A DNA stretch of 64,000 nt from Beijerinckiaceae bacterium (GCA_947452455.1 CANGBX010000006.1:1-64000), one strand, 5' to 3'; shown: positions 33,948-42,428, numbered from the stretch's first letter. The notes: generated from the letters alone by a model not told the origin. Numbers and translations are program-made.

Positions 33948-34961
33948 ATGATGAAACTGCGTTCTCTTCTCTTGGCGGCTTGCGCCTTGGCATCTGCCCC
34001 GGTGCTCGCCCAAAGCCCGGAAGAATTTTTCAAAGGCAAGACGGTGAAAGTCATGGTCGGCCATCCCCCGGGTGGCTCTTATGATTTTTATGCGCGCCTC
34101 GCCGCTGACATGTTGCGTGTGCATCTGCCCCAAGCCGGTGCCGTGATTGTTGAGAATAAGCCCGGTGGCGGGGGCCTTGTGGCGACCAGCTATCTTTATT
34201 CGCAAGCCCCGCGCGATGGCACAGTGCTGGCGGTCTTGCCCGAGACCATTGGCAATACGCAGGTGATGGAGCCTGAAGTCGGCAAGTGGAAAGTCGAAGA
34301 AATGCGCTATATCGGCTCATTCTCTTCGGTGAACACAGCTTTCGTGCGCCGCAAGGATTCACCCTCCAAAACAACTGACGACATGAAGCGTCAGGAAACG
34401 ATTGTCGGTTGCACGGGCACGACCGCACAGTCCTATCAATATCCCGCGCTGCTCAAAGTGCTCGGTGGCTATAAGTTTAAAATGATCTGCGGCTATCCGG
34501 GCGCCAATGAATATTCGATTGCGCTGGAGCGTGGCGAGATTGATCTCGTTTCCTCGGCTTGGAATTCATGGCGCGTGACGCATAAGCGCCAGCTCGACAG
34601 TGGCGAATTGGTGGCCGTCATCCAGACCGGCCTCAAGCGCAATCGCGAATTGCAGAATGTGCCGCTCATGCAGGAATTGGTGGATGATCCGGTCGCCAAG
34701 CGCGTGATCGAATTTGCTTCCGCTGGCGCCATGATTGGTCGCGCTCTGCTTGCGCCTCCCGGAATTCCAGCAGACCGCATCGACTATTTGCGCGCCACAT
34801 TCGACAAAATGGTCGCCGATCCGGCGATGATTGAAATGGCAGCCAAGCGCGCTTTGGAGCTTGATCCCACACCGGGCAAAGTGGTGCAGGGCTATTCCGA
34901 TGCCATTGTGAAGACGCCAGCCGATGTGGTCGAAAAAGCCGCAGTGGCTTTCAAAGGATAA
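33948..34961 (+). CDS. Bug/TctC-family periplasmic solute receptor
   Basis: The real start is at 33948 (MMKLRS), with AGAAGGGC upstream and a signal peptide ending at VLAQ; the track version runs back into the amidohydrolase gene. The 337-residue product has HPPGGSYDFYARL, NKPGGGGLVATSY and GYPGANEYSIALERGEIDL, placing it with the subfamily of the first 15 kb. Its operon partner is a lactonase-like amidohydrolase. It also has KMICGY with a Cys next to the binding loop. The ligand is unknown. Confidence 0.93.
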   Translation: MMKLRSLLLAACALASAPVLAQSPEEFFKGKTVKVMVGHPPGGSYDFYARLAADMLRVHLPQAGAVIVENKPGGGGLVATSYLYSQAPRDGTVLAVLPETIGNTQVMEPEVGKWKVEEMRYIGSFSSVNTAFVRRKDSPSKTTDDMKRQETIVGCTGTTAQSYQYPALLKVLGGYKFKMICGYPGANEYSIALERGEIDLVSSAWNSWRVTHKRQLDSGELVAVIQTGLKRNRELQNVPLMQELVDDPVAKRVIEFASAGAMIGRALLAPPGIPADRIDYLRATFDKMVADPAMIEMAAKRALELDPTPGKVVQGYSDAIVKTPADVVEKAAVAFKG

Positions 34962-35053
34962 AGCCGCAGGCCTTCATCGGCCTGTCATATTTCTCCGCAC
35001 ATTGGGGCTGTCAGGGATTGGACCTTGGCAGCCCTTTTGTTTTGGAGACAGGC

Positions 35054-36697
35054 ATGGCCGCGCAATTGTCATTCGATCGTCGGAAGCTTCTGGTCGGCAC
35101 AGCACTCCTCACAGGCAGCGCCTTTGCACCGCACTTGGCACAGGCTGCGGCTTTCGATCCTTTCGCGCAAAAAGTGAGCCGTGGACCGTCCAGCCTTGAC
35201 GTGGCAGCCATTGGCAAAACGCCAGCAGCAACGGGTGCGCCTTATATTTCGCCCGTTGCCAAGGGCTGGCATGTGACGTCTTTGCTGACCACAGGCAATC
35301 AGGTTGCTGGCTATCGCATGGCTGGCATCCCCGATGGTCTTGGTGCCTTTGATAATGGTGATCGCACCATCACTCTTTTGATGAACCATGAATTGGCGGG
35401 CGGCAAAGGTGCTGAGCGCGCACATGGTGGCAAGGGCGCCTTTGTTTCGCGCTGGCGTCTCGACAAGGATACGCTGCAGGTTGTTGCAGGACAGGATTTT
35501 CTGGCAAGTCCCGCCAAGCTCCAACTGTGGATGGGCGATGCCTGGAAGAGCGCTGACACGGCGCCCGCCAAGCAGCGCGATCTCAACCGTTTCTGTTCAG
35601 CCGATCTGGCGCCCGTCAGCGGCCTGTTTCATGCGCAGACGGGTCTTGGATATCAGGGCCACATCTTCCTCACCGGCGAGGAAGGTGGCGGCACAAATGC
35701 CAATCGCGCTTTTGCTTTTATCGCAGAAAGCGGCGAGGCTTATGAGCTTCCGGGCTTTGCCTTTGGCGCAGCCAATGATGAGAAGAACCTGCCTCCGTCA
35801 TGGGAAAATCTGCTCGTCAATCCTGTTGCGAGCGATGTCACCATTGTGGCGGGCAATTCAGACGGCGGCAGCAACCAAGTCTATTTGTATTTCGGCCGCA
35901 AATCGCGTGAGGGCTCGCCTGTCGAGCGCGCGGGTTTGGCGGGTGGCAAGATTTTCGCTCTTCTCGTGCAGGGCGTGAGTGCAGAAAATCGCAACACCAA
36001 TATCGGGATTGAAAAAAGCCTCGTCGGCAAAGGCGCTGGCAAAAGTGTAGCGCTGGCCGACGTCAACAAGGGCACCAGTTTCTTGCGCCCGGAAGATGGC
36101 GTCTGGGATGCGCGCAATCCCAACCGCTATTTCTTTGTCACGACCGATCGCAATAATTTTGCAGCCGACGGCACCGTGCGCGAAGGCCAAGACGTTACAC
36201 AAATTGGTCGCAGCCGCTTGTGGGCCGTGACCTTTGACGATGTCACCAAAATGGCGACGGATGGCGCGCCTGTCGGGCGCATTGAAATGTTGCTCGATGG
36301 CACTGAGGGCGGCGACATGTTCGATAATATGGCGCTGGGTGACAATGGCGTCATTTATCTCTGCGAAGATCCAGGCAACAGCCGCCACAATGGCAAAATC
36401 TGGTCTTATGATACGCAGACTGGCGCCTTTGAAATCGTCACCAAATTCGAGCCAAGCCTTTTTGGCGATGTGGTCTCTGGAACTTATGCGCCGCCCACGG
36501 CTCCCTTTGTCGATGACAAGGAAACATCGGGCATTCTCGACGTCACCGATCTGTTCCGCTCCGCGCTTTGGTATAAGCCGGGCTCGCGCGTCATGCTTGT
36601 CGTCGTTCAAGCGCATTTTGCCTATGATGTCGCTGACGCTATCGGGGGCGAACTGATTGAAGGCGGGCAGTTGCTCTTGCTGGTCAAAGAAGCCTGA
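35054..36697 (+). CDS. PhoX/DUF839-family secreted protein
   Basis: The 547-residue protein carries a Tat signal (FDRRKLLVGTALLTGSAFAPHLAQA). The body is a beta-propeller-like DUF839 domain with LLMNHELAG, FLTGEEGGG and a late GDMFDNMALGDNGVIYLCEDPG, similar to PhoX alkaline phosphatases, which use Ca and Fe in the periplasm. GGAGA precedes the ATG at 35054. It is monocistronic and ends in a strong terminator. Phosphatase activity is inferred from the family only. Confidence 0.85.
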   Translation: MAAQLSFDRRKLLVGTALLTGSAFAPHLAQAAAFDPFAQKVSRGPSSLDVAAIGKTPAATGAPYISPVAKGWHVTSLLTTGNQVAGYRMAGIPDGLGAFDNGDRTITLLMNHELAGGKGAERAHGGKGAFVSRWRLDKDTLQVVAGQDFLASPAKLQLWMGDAWKSADTAPAKQRDLNRFCSADLAPVSGLFHAQTGLGYQGHIFLTGEEGGGTNANRAFAFIAESGEAYELPGFAFGAANDEKNLPPSWENLLVNPVASDVTIVAGNSDGGSNQVYLYFGRKSREGSPVERAGLAGGKIFALLVQGVSAENRNTNIGIEKSLVGKGAGKSVALADVNKGTSFLRPEDGVWDARNPNRYFFVTTDRNNFAADGTVREGQDVTQIGRSRLWAVTFDDVTKMATDGAPVGRIEMLLDGTEGGDMFDNMALGDNGVIYLCEDPGNSRHNGKIWSYDTQTGAFEIVTKFEPSLFGDVVSGTYAPPTAPFVDDKETSGILDVTDLFRSALWYKPGSRVMLVVVQAHFAYDVADAIGGELIEGGQLLLLVKEA

Positions 36698-36723
36698 GCC
36701 GTAGCGCACTGACGCAAGACATA

Positions 36724-36752
36724 AAAAAGCCCCGGGAAACCGGGGCTTTTCT
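36724..36752. terminator. rho-independent terminator
   Basis: AAAAGCCCCGG, tetraloop GAAA, then CCGGGGCTTTT form an 11-bp bidirectional stem between convergent genes. Confidence 0.93.
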
Positions 36753-36773
36753 GTTTTCGTTGTGTGCGCGCTT

Positions 36774-37628
36774 TTAGCGGCCGACGAGCTTGCGTGTATT
36801 GTCGAGCGTGCCGTAGCTGCGCGGTGCGCCGCACATCAGGAAGCGATAGCCTTCTGCAATGACGCGCTCTGCATTGGCGCCCGACACATGCGGGTGGCCG
36901 ACGATGGTGCCGTGACGCTTGCAGGTGTCGACAACTTTCGCCATCGCATCGAGCACAACGGGATGCTCGGTCTGGCGCGGATAGCCGAGCTCTTGGGAAA
37001 GATCGCCTTCGCCAATCAAAATCGCGCCAATGCCGGGCACGTTTTTGAGAATGTCATCGAGGTTCTCAATGCCGGCTGTATCTTCGATCTGCAGGATGAT
37101 GAACAGTTCGCCCTTGGGCGCCAGCGGCCAGACATCAGCCACTTCGTAATATTCAGCTTGGCTGATGCCCCAATAGCGGCAGGCCTGCATCGGGCCATCG
37201 CCGCGAATGCCTTGGGGTTCATACAGCGGCTTGTCCTTCAAGCGCGCATAACGGCAGGCCGCGATGGCGTTGTAGGCTTCCTCAACAGTCGAGATATGCG
37301 GGAAGACGATGCCATAGCAGCCAATGTCGAGCGCCTGTTTGGCCAAGAATTGGTTCTTCTCGACACCATTCGAGGGCACGCGCGCCATCGGCGTGACTTT
37401 CGGCGCAATGCCGCCTTTGGCGATCTGGCCGCGGTTCAGCATATATTGCAGAGCATGGCGCATCGTTGTGATGTCCCATCCCTGATGCTCGCCTTCGAGC
37501 ACGATGCCATCATAGTTGGATTGCGTCAGTTCCACCGCGACATTGATGTCGATGGGCTGAAAGGACGAGAAAGCATGCTGGCCGTTTTCCAGCGCGCGGA
37601 TAATGCCGTTGAGGCGGGGCAGGGACAT
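36774..37628 (-). CDS. HpcH/HpaI-family aldolase
   Basis: The 284-residue TIM-barrel class II aldolase has GIVLEGEHQGWD (catalytic His region), LQIEDTAGIENLDDIL (metal Glu) and IGEGDLSQELG (metal Asp). Family members cleave 4-hydroxy-2-oxo acids to pyruvate and an aldehyde. CGGAGA precedes the ATG at 37628, nine codons after the track start. It follows the LigJ-like hydratase gene past a hairpin, so the two could act in sequence on an aromatic ring-fission product. Confidence 0.87.
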   Translation of the reverse strand: MSLPRLNGIIRALENGQHAFSSFQPIDINVAVELTQSNYDGIVLEGEHQGWDITTMRHALQYMLNRGQIAKGGIAPKVTPMARVPSNGVEKNQFLAKQALDIGCYGIVFPHISTVEEAYNAIAACRYARLKDKPLYEPQGIRGDGPMQACRYWGISQAEYYEVADVWPLAPKGELFIILQIEDTAGIENLDDILKNVPGIGAILIGEGDLSQELGYPRQTEHPVVLDAMAKVVDTCKRHGTIVGHPHVSGANAERVIAEGYRFLMCGAPRSYGTLDNTRKLVGR

Positions 37629-37660
37629 GCGGGTCTCCGATAAACGTGTCGTCAAAAGGA

Positions 37661-37686
37661 AAGGGCGGCGAAAACCCGCCGCCCTG
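37661..37686 (-). terminator. intergenic hairpin between LigJ-like and aldolase genes
   Basis: The 9-bp stem AGGGCGGCG/CGCCGCCCT has a six-base loop and a short T-rich tail on the minus strand. It may be partial termination or an mRNA stabiliser. Confidence 0.5.
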
Positions 37687-37696
37687 TAGGGTTTTC

Positions 37697-38722
37697 TTAA
37701 AGGCCGCGCTTCTTGAGGATTGCGTCGAGGCGCGGATAGACCGTGCGCGCATTGGTCTCGAAGATTTTCTTGCGGTCGCCTTCCGAGAGATTCTTCGCTG
37801 CATCGACATAGCGGCGCGTATCATCGAAATAATGGCCGGTCTCAGGGTCAATGCCCTGCACAGCGCCGATCATTTCCGAGGCGAAGAGGATGTTGTCAAT
37901 CGGCACAACCTTGGCCAGCAGATCAATGCCCGGCTGGTGATAGACGCAGGTGTCGAAATAGACATTCTTCATCAGATATTCGACCAGCGGTGGCTTCTTC
38001 AACATCATCGACAGACCGCGATAGCGACCCCAATGATAAGGCACAGCGCCGCCGCCATGCGGGATGACGAATTTCAGTGTCGGGAAATCCTTGAACAGAT
38101 TGCCCTGAATGAGCTGCATGAACACGGTCGTGTCGGCGTTGATGTAATGCGCGCCTGTCGCATGGAAGTTCGGATTGCACGAACCCGTCACATGGATCAT
38201 CGCCGGGATTTCAAGTTCCACCAGCTTTTCGTAAATAGGATACCAGAAACGATCCGTCATCGGCGGATCTGTCCAATAGCCGCCCGACGGATCGGGATTG
38301 AGGTTGACGCCGACGAAGCCGAGTTCCTTCACCATGCGTTCCAGTTCAGGAATGCAATTGCGCGGATCAACGCCGGGTGACTGCGGCAGCTGGCCAACGC
38401 CGATGAAATTTTCCGGCAGCAAAGAGCAGATACGATGGATGAGATTATTGTTCATCCGCGTCCATTCCTGGCTGACCCATTCAGGGCCGACATGGTGACC
38501 CATGCCCGAGGCGCGCGGTGAGAAGATGGTGATGTCCGAGCCGCGCTCTTTCTGGAACGCCAGCTGGCGCTGCACAGATTGCACGAGCTGTTCATCGGTG
38601 ATGCCCAGATCATTCGTGGTCGGCTTGCGCGTGGCATCGACGAGGCCAGCGAGCTGTTTGTCGCGGAAGGCGAACAGCGATTGCGGTTCGGTGGTATAAT
38701 GGCCGTGAATGTCGATGATCAT
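37697..38722 (-). CDS. ligJ: amidohydrolase-family protein, 4-oxalomesaconate hydratase (LigJ)-like
   Basis: The 341-residue protein begins MIIDIHGHYTTEPQSLFAFRDKQLAG and carries GSCNPNFHATGAHYINADTT, FVIPHGGGAVPYHWGR and ILFASEMIGAVQGIDPETGHYFDD, features of LigJ-type 4-oxalomesaconate hydratases. LigJ hydrates oxalomesaconate in the protocatechuate 4,5-cleavage and gallate pathways, giving a substrate for a pyruvate-forming aldolase. An HpcH/HpaI aldolase follows downstream. No ring-cleavage LigAB gene is in the window, so the pathway assignment remains partial. Confidence 0.85.
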   Translation of the reverse strand: MIIDIHGHYTTEPQSLFAFRDKQLAGLVDATRKPTTNDLGITDEQLVQSVQRQLAFQKERGSDITIFSPRASGMGHHVGPEWVSQEWTRMNNNLIHRICSLLPENFIGVGQLPQSPGVDPRNCIPELERMVKELGFVGVNLNPDPSGGYWTDPPMTDRFWYPIYEKLVELEIPAMIHVTGSCNPNFHATGAHYINADTTVFMQLIQGNLFKDFPTLKFVIPHGGGAVPYHWGRYRGLSMMLKKPPLVEYLMKNVYFDTCVYHQPGIDLLAKVVPIDNILFASEMIGAVQGIDPETGHYFDDTRRYVDAAKNLSEGDRKKIFETNARTVYPRLDAILKKRGL

Positions 38723-38897
38723 TGGCAGATCGCCCTCTCCTTGAGCTATGGGTCTTTTCCGACCCGTTCTGCTCTCTTAAGCACTGCGCCCTGCCCATGG
38801 CAAGCGCTCGCGCGGGCTTTGGCGGCCCGCCATTGACAAAAGCGCGCGGGCCTATGAATTCTGCGCATCGATCGATCAGAAACGAGCAGGATAAGAC

Positions 38898-39746
38898 ATG
38901 GCGACCGCCCTCCTTGACGGCATTTCCACCCGCTACGAAGTCCGGGGCGAGGGCCCGCCGCTGCTCATGTTTTCACCGGGCGGTTTTGACGCCACGATCG
39001 AGAAATGGTCGTCGCTGGGCATCTATGCCAAGACCAAGCCGCTCGATTATCTGACGCAGCATTATCAGGTCATCCTGTTTGATCGGCGCGAATGCGGCCA
39101 ATCGGGTGGGCGCGTCGAGCGTGTCACTTGGGCGCATTTTGTCCGCCAAGGTGTGGCGCTGCTCGATCATCTGAAAATCGACAAGGCCCATATTATGGGC
39201 GGCTGCATGGGCTGCTCGCCGGTGATTGCCATGGGCACGCAGGCGCCTGAGCGCGTCTCCTCCATGGTGATCTATTGGCCCGTGGGTGGCCCCAAATATC
39301 GCATGTCGAGCCACCAGCGCTTTGCCGAACATCTGGCCTTCGTGCATCAGAATGGCATGCAGGCGGTGGTTGATTTGATCAAGCGCGATGGCAAGGCCTT
39401 TGGCGCTGATCCGCGCGGGGGCCCATGGGCCTCGACCATCAAATCGGATGAGGCTTTTGCTGAAACCTATGCGCAGCTTGATGTCGAGAAATACAAGCAC
39501 ATTGTGGTGGGCATCGTGCGCGGCCTGATGGACCGCGACACGGCGCCCGGCGCCGAGCCCGAAGATATGATGCGCTGTGAATTGCCCGCCCTCATTGTGC
39601 CGGGCGCGGATAATTTCCACTCGACCTCAGCCGCACGCTATTTGCAGGAATGCCTGCCCAATGCGCGCTATTGGGATATGGCAACCGCAGGCCAAAGCGA
39701 AGAAGCAACACGCAAGGAACTCTTGGAGTTTCTAGGCAGCGTCTAA
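38898..39746 (+). CDS. alpha/beta hydrolase-fold protein with Cys at the nucleophile position
   Basis: The 282-residue cytosolic protein has the oxyanion region MFSPGGFDA, strand VILFDRRECGQSGG and a nucleophile elbow MGGCMGCSPVIA in which Cys replaces Ser. The acid is likely Asp of PGADNFHSTSAARYL, with a His two residues later; no His is present near the C-terminus where the triad His normally lies. It may be a thiol hydrolase or a non-hydrolytic member. It is divergent from the LigJ-like gene and followed by REP-like repeats. Confidence 0.85.
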   Translation: MATALLDGISTRYEVRGEGPPLLMFSPGGFDATIEKWSSLGIYAKTKPLDYLTQHYQVILFDRRECGQSGGRVERVTWAHFVRQGVALLDHLKIDKAHIMGGCMGCSPVIAMGTQAPERVSSMVIYWPVGGPKYRMSSHQRFAEHLAFVHQNGMQAVVDLIKRDGKAFGADPRGGPWASTIKSDEAFAETYAQLDVEKYKHIVVGIVRGLMDRDTAPGAEPEDMMRCELPALIVPGADNFHSTSAARYLQECLPNARYWDMATAGQSEEATRKELLEFLGSV

Positions 39747-39801
39747 CCGCTCGCCATTGCGAGCGTTGGGCAAATTAAAACGCTAGCGGACAAGATGCGT
39801 A

Positions 39802-39930
39802 GACCCCCACCCCAGCCCTCCCCTCAAGGGGGAGGGAGTCTGCTTGCATGACCATGACAATAAGCAGTCTGTATTGCGCGCGGCACCAAGTCCTCCTCCC
39901 CCTTGAGGGGAGGGGTTAGGGGTGGGGGTC
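39802..39930. repeat. REPIN/MITE-like inverted repeat, copy 1
   Basis: GACCCCCACCCC...CCTCAAGGGGGAGGGAGT at the left is mirrored by CCTCCCCCTTGAGGGGAGGGG...GGGGTGGGGGTC at the right. Each arm also folds on itself. A second copy lies at 57616-57759, including the same inner TGCTTGCAT. It has no coding content. Confidence 0.85.
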
Positions 39931-39957
39931 GCGTCACCTTTGAGATTTAGTTTCTAA

Positions 39958-39989
39958 ATTGCTTCGCCTTCGGCTCCTCGCAATGACGA
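39958..39989. repeat. CATTGCGAG-type palindromic repeat, partial
   Basis: TTGCTTCGCCTTCGGCTCCTCGCAATGACG matches the right half of the repeats at 40991 and 50577. A matching CATTGCGAG half lies at about 39755, so copy 1 of the larger inverted repeat may have inserted between the two halves. Confidence 0.6.
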
Positions 39990-39993
39990 TAAT

Positions 39994-40022
39994 AAAAAAG
40001 GCGGCCATTTGGCCGCCTTTTC
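39994..40022. terminator. rho-independent terminator
   Basis: AAAAGGCGGCC, loop ATTT, GGCCGCCTTTT form a bidirectional terminator between convergent genes. Confidence 0.93.
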
Positions 40023-40028
40023 TTGTTC

Positions 40029-40964
40029 TTACCCCACCAGATCCAGCGTGCCCTTGGCCCAGATCTCGTCCATCTTGAACGGGCGCGGGATGATCTGTTG
40101 TTCTGTTGCAAATTGGTTGATCGCTTCGATCATCGCGCGGTTGGGCTCGACACCAAAGGGCATCGGGTCCTTGCCGGTGATCTCCATGATCTTCATGGCT
40201 GTCTGATCATTCTTCGTCGGCTCGGCAATGCCAGCCTTCAGCGTCTCGACATAAGCGCGCTTGGCTTTGGCAAAGGTCTCGAAAATGTCTTTTGCGAGAC
40301 CGGGATGGGCTTCAAGCAATTCGTCCTTCACAACCAATGTATGATTGATCGGATAATGGCCGCGCGTGCGCAAAGCCTCGAAGCCGACTTGTGCGGGGTT
40401 GGGAATCAGCGGCTTGATATCGGGATGATCGATCACCACGCCCGAGGCTGCAGCCAGTTCGCCTGAGAGCAGCATCTCTTCAACCTTCTTGCCAGCTTCC
40501 ACCGGCACGACATTGGCGGGCGCCTTATATTCGGCCACATGTTCATCGCCCGAGAGCACCCATGTGATTTTGGAGAGATCAACGCCATAATCATGCTGCA
40601 GGATCGAGCGTGCCCATACGCCCGCTGTCACCGTATAGCCGCGATTGACGCCAACTTTTTTGCCCTCGAGCTGCTTGGGGTCTGTGATGCCAAGCTTAGT
40701 GTTGGTGACAATCGCGCCATGGTGGAAAGCGCGGAAGGGAAACACCGGAATCGCGGTGAACTTCTTGCCATGCGCTTTGGCGCAGAGGTAAGTCGTGATC
40801 GCCATTTCCGAAATATCGAATTCGGTCCCACGCACCATGCGGCGGAAAGCCTGAATAATAGCTGGCACTTCTTCGAACTCGAACTCGAAGCTTGCTGGGC
40901 GGATCGTGCCGTCTTTCAGCGCTTGCGTATGGCCGAGTGTCTGGAGTGCGGTGTGCAGTTTCAT
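40029..40964 (-). CDS. 4,5-dihydroxyphthalate decarboxylase (Pht5)-like / SBP-fold protein
   Basis: The 311-residue protein has the periplasmic-binding fold but no signal peptide: it starts MKLHTALQTLGHTQALKDG. Features are FEFEFEEVPAIIQAFRRMVRGTEFDISEMAITTYL and FHHGAIVTNTKLGITDPKQLEGKKVGV. Cytosolic SBP-fold proteins of this type include Pht5, which decarboxylates 4,5-dihydroxyphthalate to protocatechuate. GGAGGAAA lies about six bases before the ATG at 40964. A paralogue lies 123 bases upstream, past a REP element. An ABC-binding role through a lipoprotein or non-classical route cannot be excluded. Confidence 0.85.
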   Translation of the reverse strand: MKLHTALQTLGHTQALKDGTIRPASFEFEFEEVPAIIQAFRRMVRGTEFDISEMAITTYLCAKAHGKKFTAIPVFPFRAFHHGAIVTNTKLGITDPKQLEGKKVGVNRGYTVTAGVWARSILQHDYGVDLSKITWVLSGDEHVAEYKAPANVVPVEAGKKVEEMLLSGELAAASGVVIDHPDIKPLIPNPAQVGFEALRTRGHYPINHTLVVKDELLEAHPGLAKDIFETFAKAKRAYVETLKAGIAEPTKNDQTAMKIMEITGKDPMPFGVEPNRAMIEAINQFATEQQIIPRPFKMDEIWAKGTLDLVG

Positions 40965-40990
40965 CTTGTTTTCCTCCATAATTTTTTCTT

Positions 40991-41079
40991 CGTCATTGCG
41001 AGGAGCCGAAGGCGACGTGGCAATCCAGACATAGCGCGTGAGGCTTCTGGTTTGCTTCGCCTGCGGCTCGCAATGACGG
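40991..41079. repeat. CATTGCGAG-type palindromic repeat
   Basis: CGTCATTGCGAGGAGCCGAAGG at the left pairs with TTCGCCTGCGGCTCGCAATGACG at the right. The same family occurs at 50577 and 39958. It lies between the two Pht5-like genes. Confidence 0.8.
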
Positions 41080-41087
41080 TGCTCCCA

Positions 41088-42062
41088 TTACACTTTCAGC
41101 GGATCAACCCAGGCCTTATCCAGCGGCACGCGCTGCGGGATCATGCCTTGTTTGAAAGCTGTATCTTCGAGCTTCAAAATCGTCGGCATGTTGAATTCCA
41201 TGCCGTGGGGCAGCGGATCATCGCCGACGATTTTCATGATCTTCTTGTATTTCTTTTCATTCGCCCCATCGAGCTCGCCCGAATTCATGCGCGCCATCCA
41301 ATCCTGCTTTGCAGTCTCGAATGCGTCATAAAGTGAACGCGCAACCCAAGGATGTTCGGCCAGCACCGAATCCTTCACCACAATGGTGGCATGCATCGGA
41401 TAGATGCCGGTGCGCTTGTACCATTCAGCTTCCAGATCATGCGCATTGGGGAAGAGATCGGGCCACATGCTTGTGTCTTCCGTCTTCCAGCCACCAGCGG
41501 GATCGCCCGAGCGACCAATGCCGGCATTGGCTGCAAAGCCTGCGGCCAGCTCGCCATCCTTCATCATCTGGAAGAGCGACTTGCCCTGCGTGTGAATCAC
41601 ATTTTCAGGCAGTTTCAGCTGCTGCACATGTTCTTCATCATCGACGACCCATGTGACCTTGCTTGTGTCCATACCGAATTCATCAATGAAAATACCGCGC
41701 GTCCACACACCTGTGGTGACGGAATAAGCGCGCACGCCGACCTTTTTGCCTTCCAAATCTTTCGGATGCTTGATGCCCAGTTCCGGGCGCACCAACAGGC
41801 CGCCATGATGGAAATGGCGTGTGACGAAAATCGGCAGTGCGACGAAAGGCGCGCCATAAGCGCGCGCTATCATATAGGTGGTGGGTGCGATTTCGCAGAC
41901 ATCAAACTCGACCTGTCGCACCATGCGGCGATAGGCGGCGATCTGCGGATTGACGGTGATGAATTCCGGCTCGATGCCCTCAATCTCAATCGATCCGTCA
42001 CGGATCTTGGAGGTGTGGGGATATTCGGCAATGGCGAGTTTGAGCGGGATTTTCTTGGCCAA
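41088..42062 (-). CDS. 4,5-dihydroxyphthalate decarboxylase (Pht5)-like / SBP-fold protein
   Basis: The 324-residue paralogue of the protein at 40029 also lacks a signal peptide (MAKKIPLKLAIAEYPHTSKIRDG). Shared landmarks are YRRMVRQVEFDVCEIAPTTYM, FHHGGLLVRPELGIKHPKDLEGKKVGV and VTTGVWTRGIF. Pht5-type decarboxylases remove a carboxyl from hydroxylated phthalates. Two diverged copies side by side suggest two aromatic acid substrates. It follows the CDCC protein gene by 15 bases. Confidence 0.85.
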   Translation of the reverse strand: MAKKIPLKLAIAEYPHTSKIRDGSIEIEGIEPEFITVNPQIAAYRRMVRQVEFDVCEIAPTTYMIARAYGAPFVALPIFVTRHFHHGGLLVRPELGIKHPKDLEGKKVGVRAYSVTTGVWTRGIFIDEFGMDTSKVTWVVDDEEHVQQLKLPENVIHTQGKSLFQMMKDGELAAGFAANAGIGRSGDPAGGWKTEDTSMWPDLFPNAHDLEAEWYKRTGIYPMHATIVVKDSVLAEHPWVARSLYDAFETAKQDWMARMNSGELDGANEKKYKKIMKIVGDDPLPHGMEFNMPTILKLEDTAFKQGMIPQRVPLDKAWVDPLKV

Positions 42063-42077
42063 GTTTCTTTTCCTCTC

Positions 42078-42428
42078 CTAGCAACAATCGCAGCCTTGTC
42101 CTTCCGGCACGATCAATGCGTTTTTCATCCACCACGGCGGCAGATCGTCTTCGACGACCTCTGCCACCGGTTTGAAGACCTTGTAATGGCGCCGCTGTTG
42201 GTCCTCGGTCCAGAAGGCGATGACGGTCTCCAGCGGCGGGCAGCCCGGAAGGCCGCACTCCAGCTCGGTTACCATGACGACATCATCCTCCACCAATCTA
42301 AAACGCGCCCGAACATATTGCTTCACGCGCGCAATGGCATCGCGGTTCTCGGGTGGGCGCGCACTCACCCCCAGCCGCAGGGACATGCCCCCGTCAGGTT
42401 TTTGTTGCGATGCAGCATCCGTTACCAT
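42078..42428 (-). CDS. small Cys-containing protein, probable metal binder
   Basis: The product is about 116 residues from ATG 42428 (GGAG just upstream); the track start at 42512 would run into the divergent promoter region. It contains LECGLPGCPPLETVIAFWTEDQQRRHYKVFKPVAEVVEDDLPPWWMK and ends CDCC. The paired Cys motifs suggest metal binding. I know this as a recurrent uncharacterised alphaproteobacterial family, but no function. It precedes the Pht5-like genes on the same strand. Confidence 0.75.
   Translation of the reverse strand: MVTDAASQQKPDGGMSLRLGVSARPPENRDAIARVKQYVRARFRLVEDDVVMVTELECGLPGCPPLETVIAFWTEDQQRRHYKVFKPVAEVVEDDLPPWWMKNALIVPEGQGCDCC

Noticed and set aside
39802-39930. Possible CRISPR or insertion sequence
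   Set aside because: There are only two inverted arms, with no regular spacers and no transposase frame; it is better described as a REPIN-like repeat. No CRISPR array or cas gene was seen in the window.
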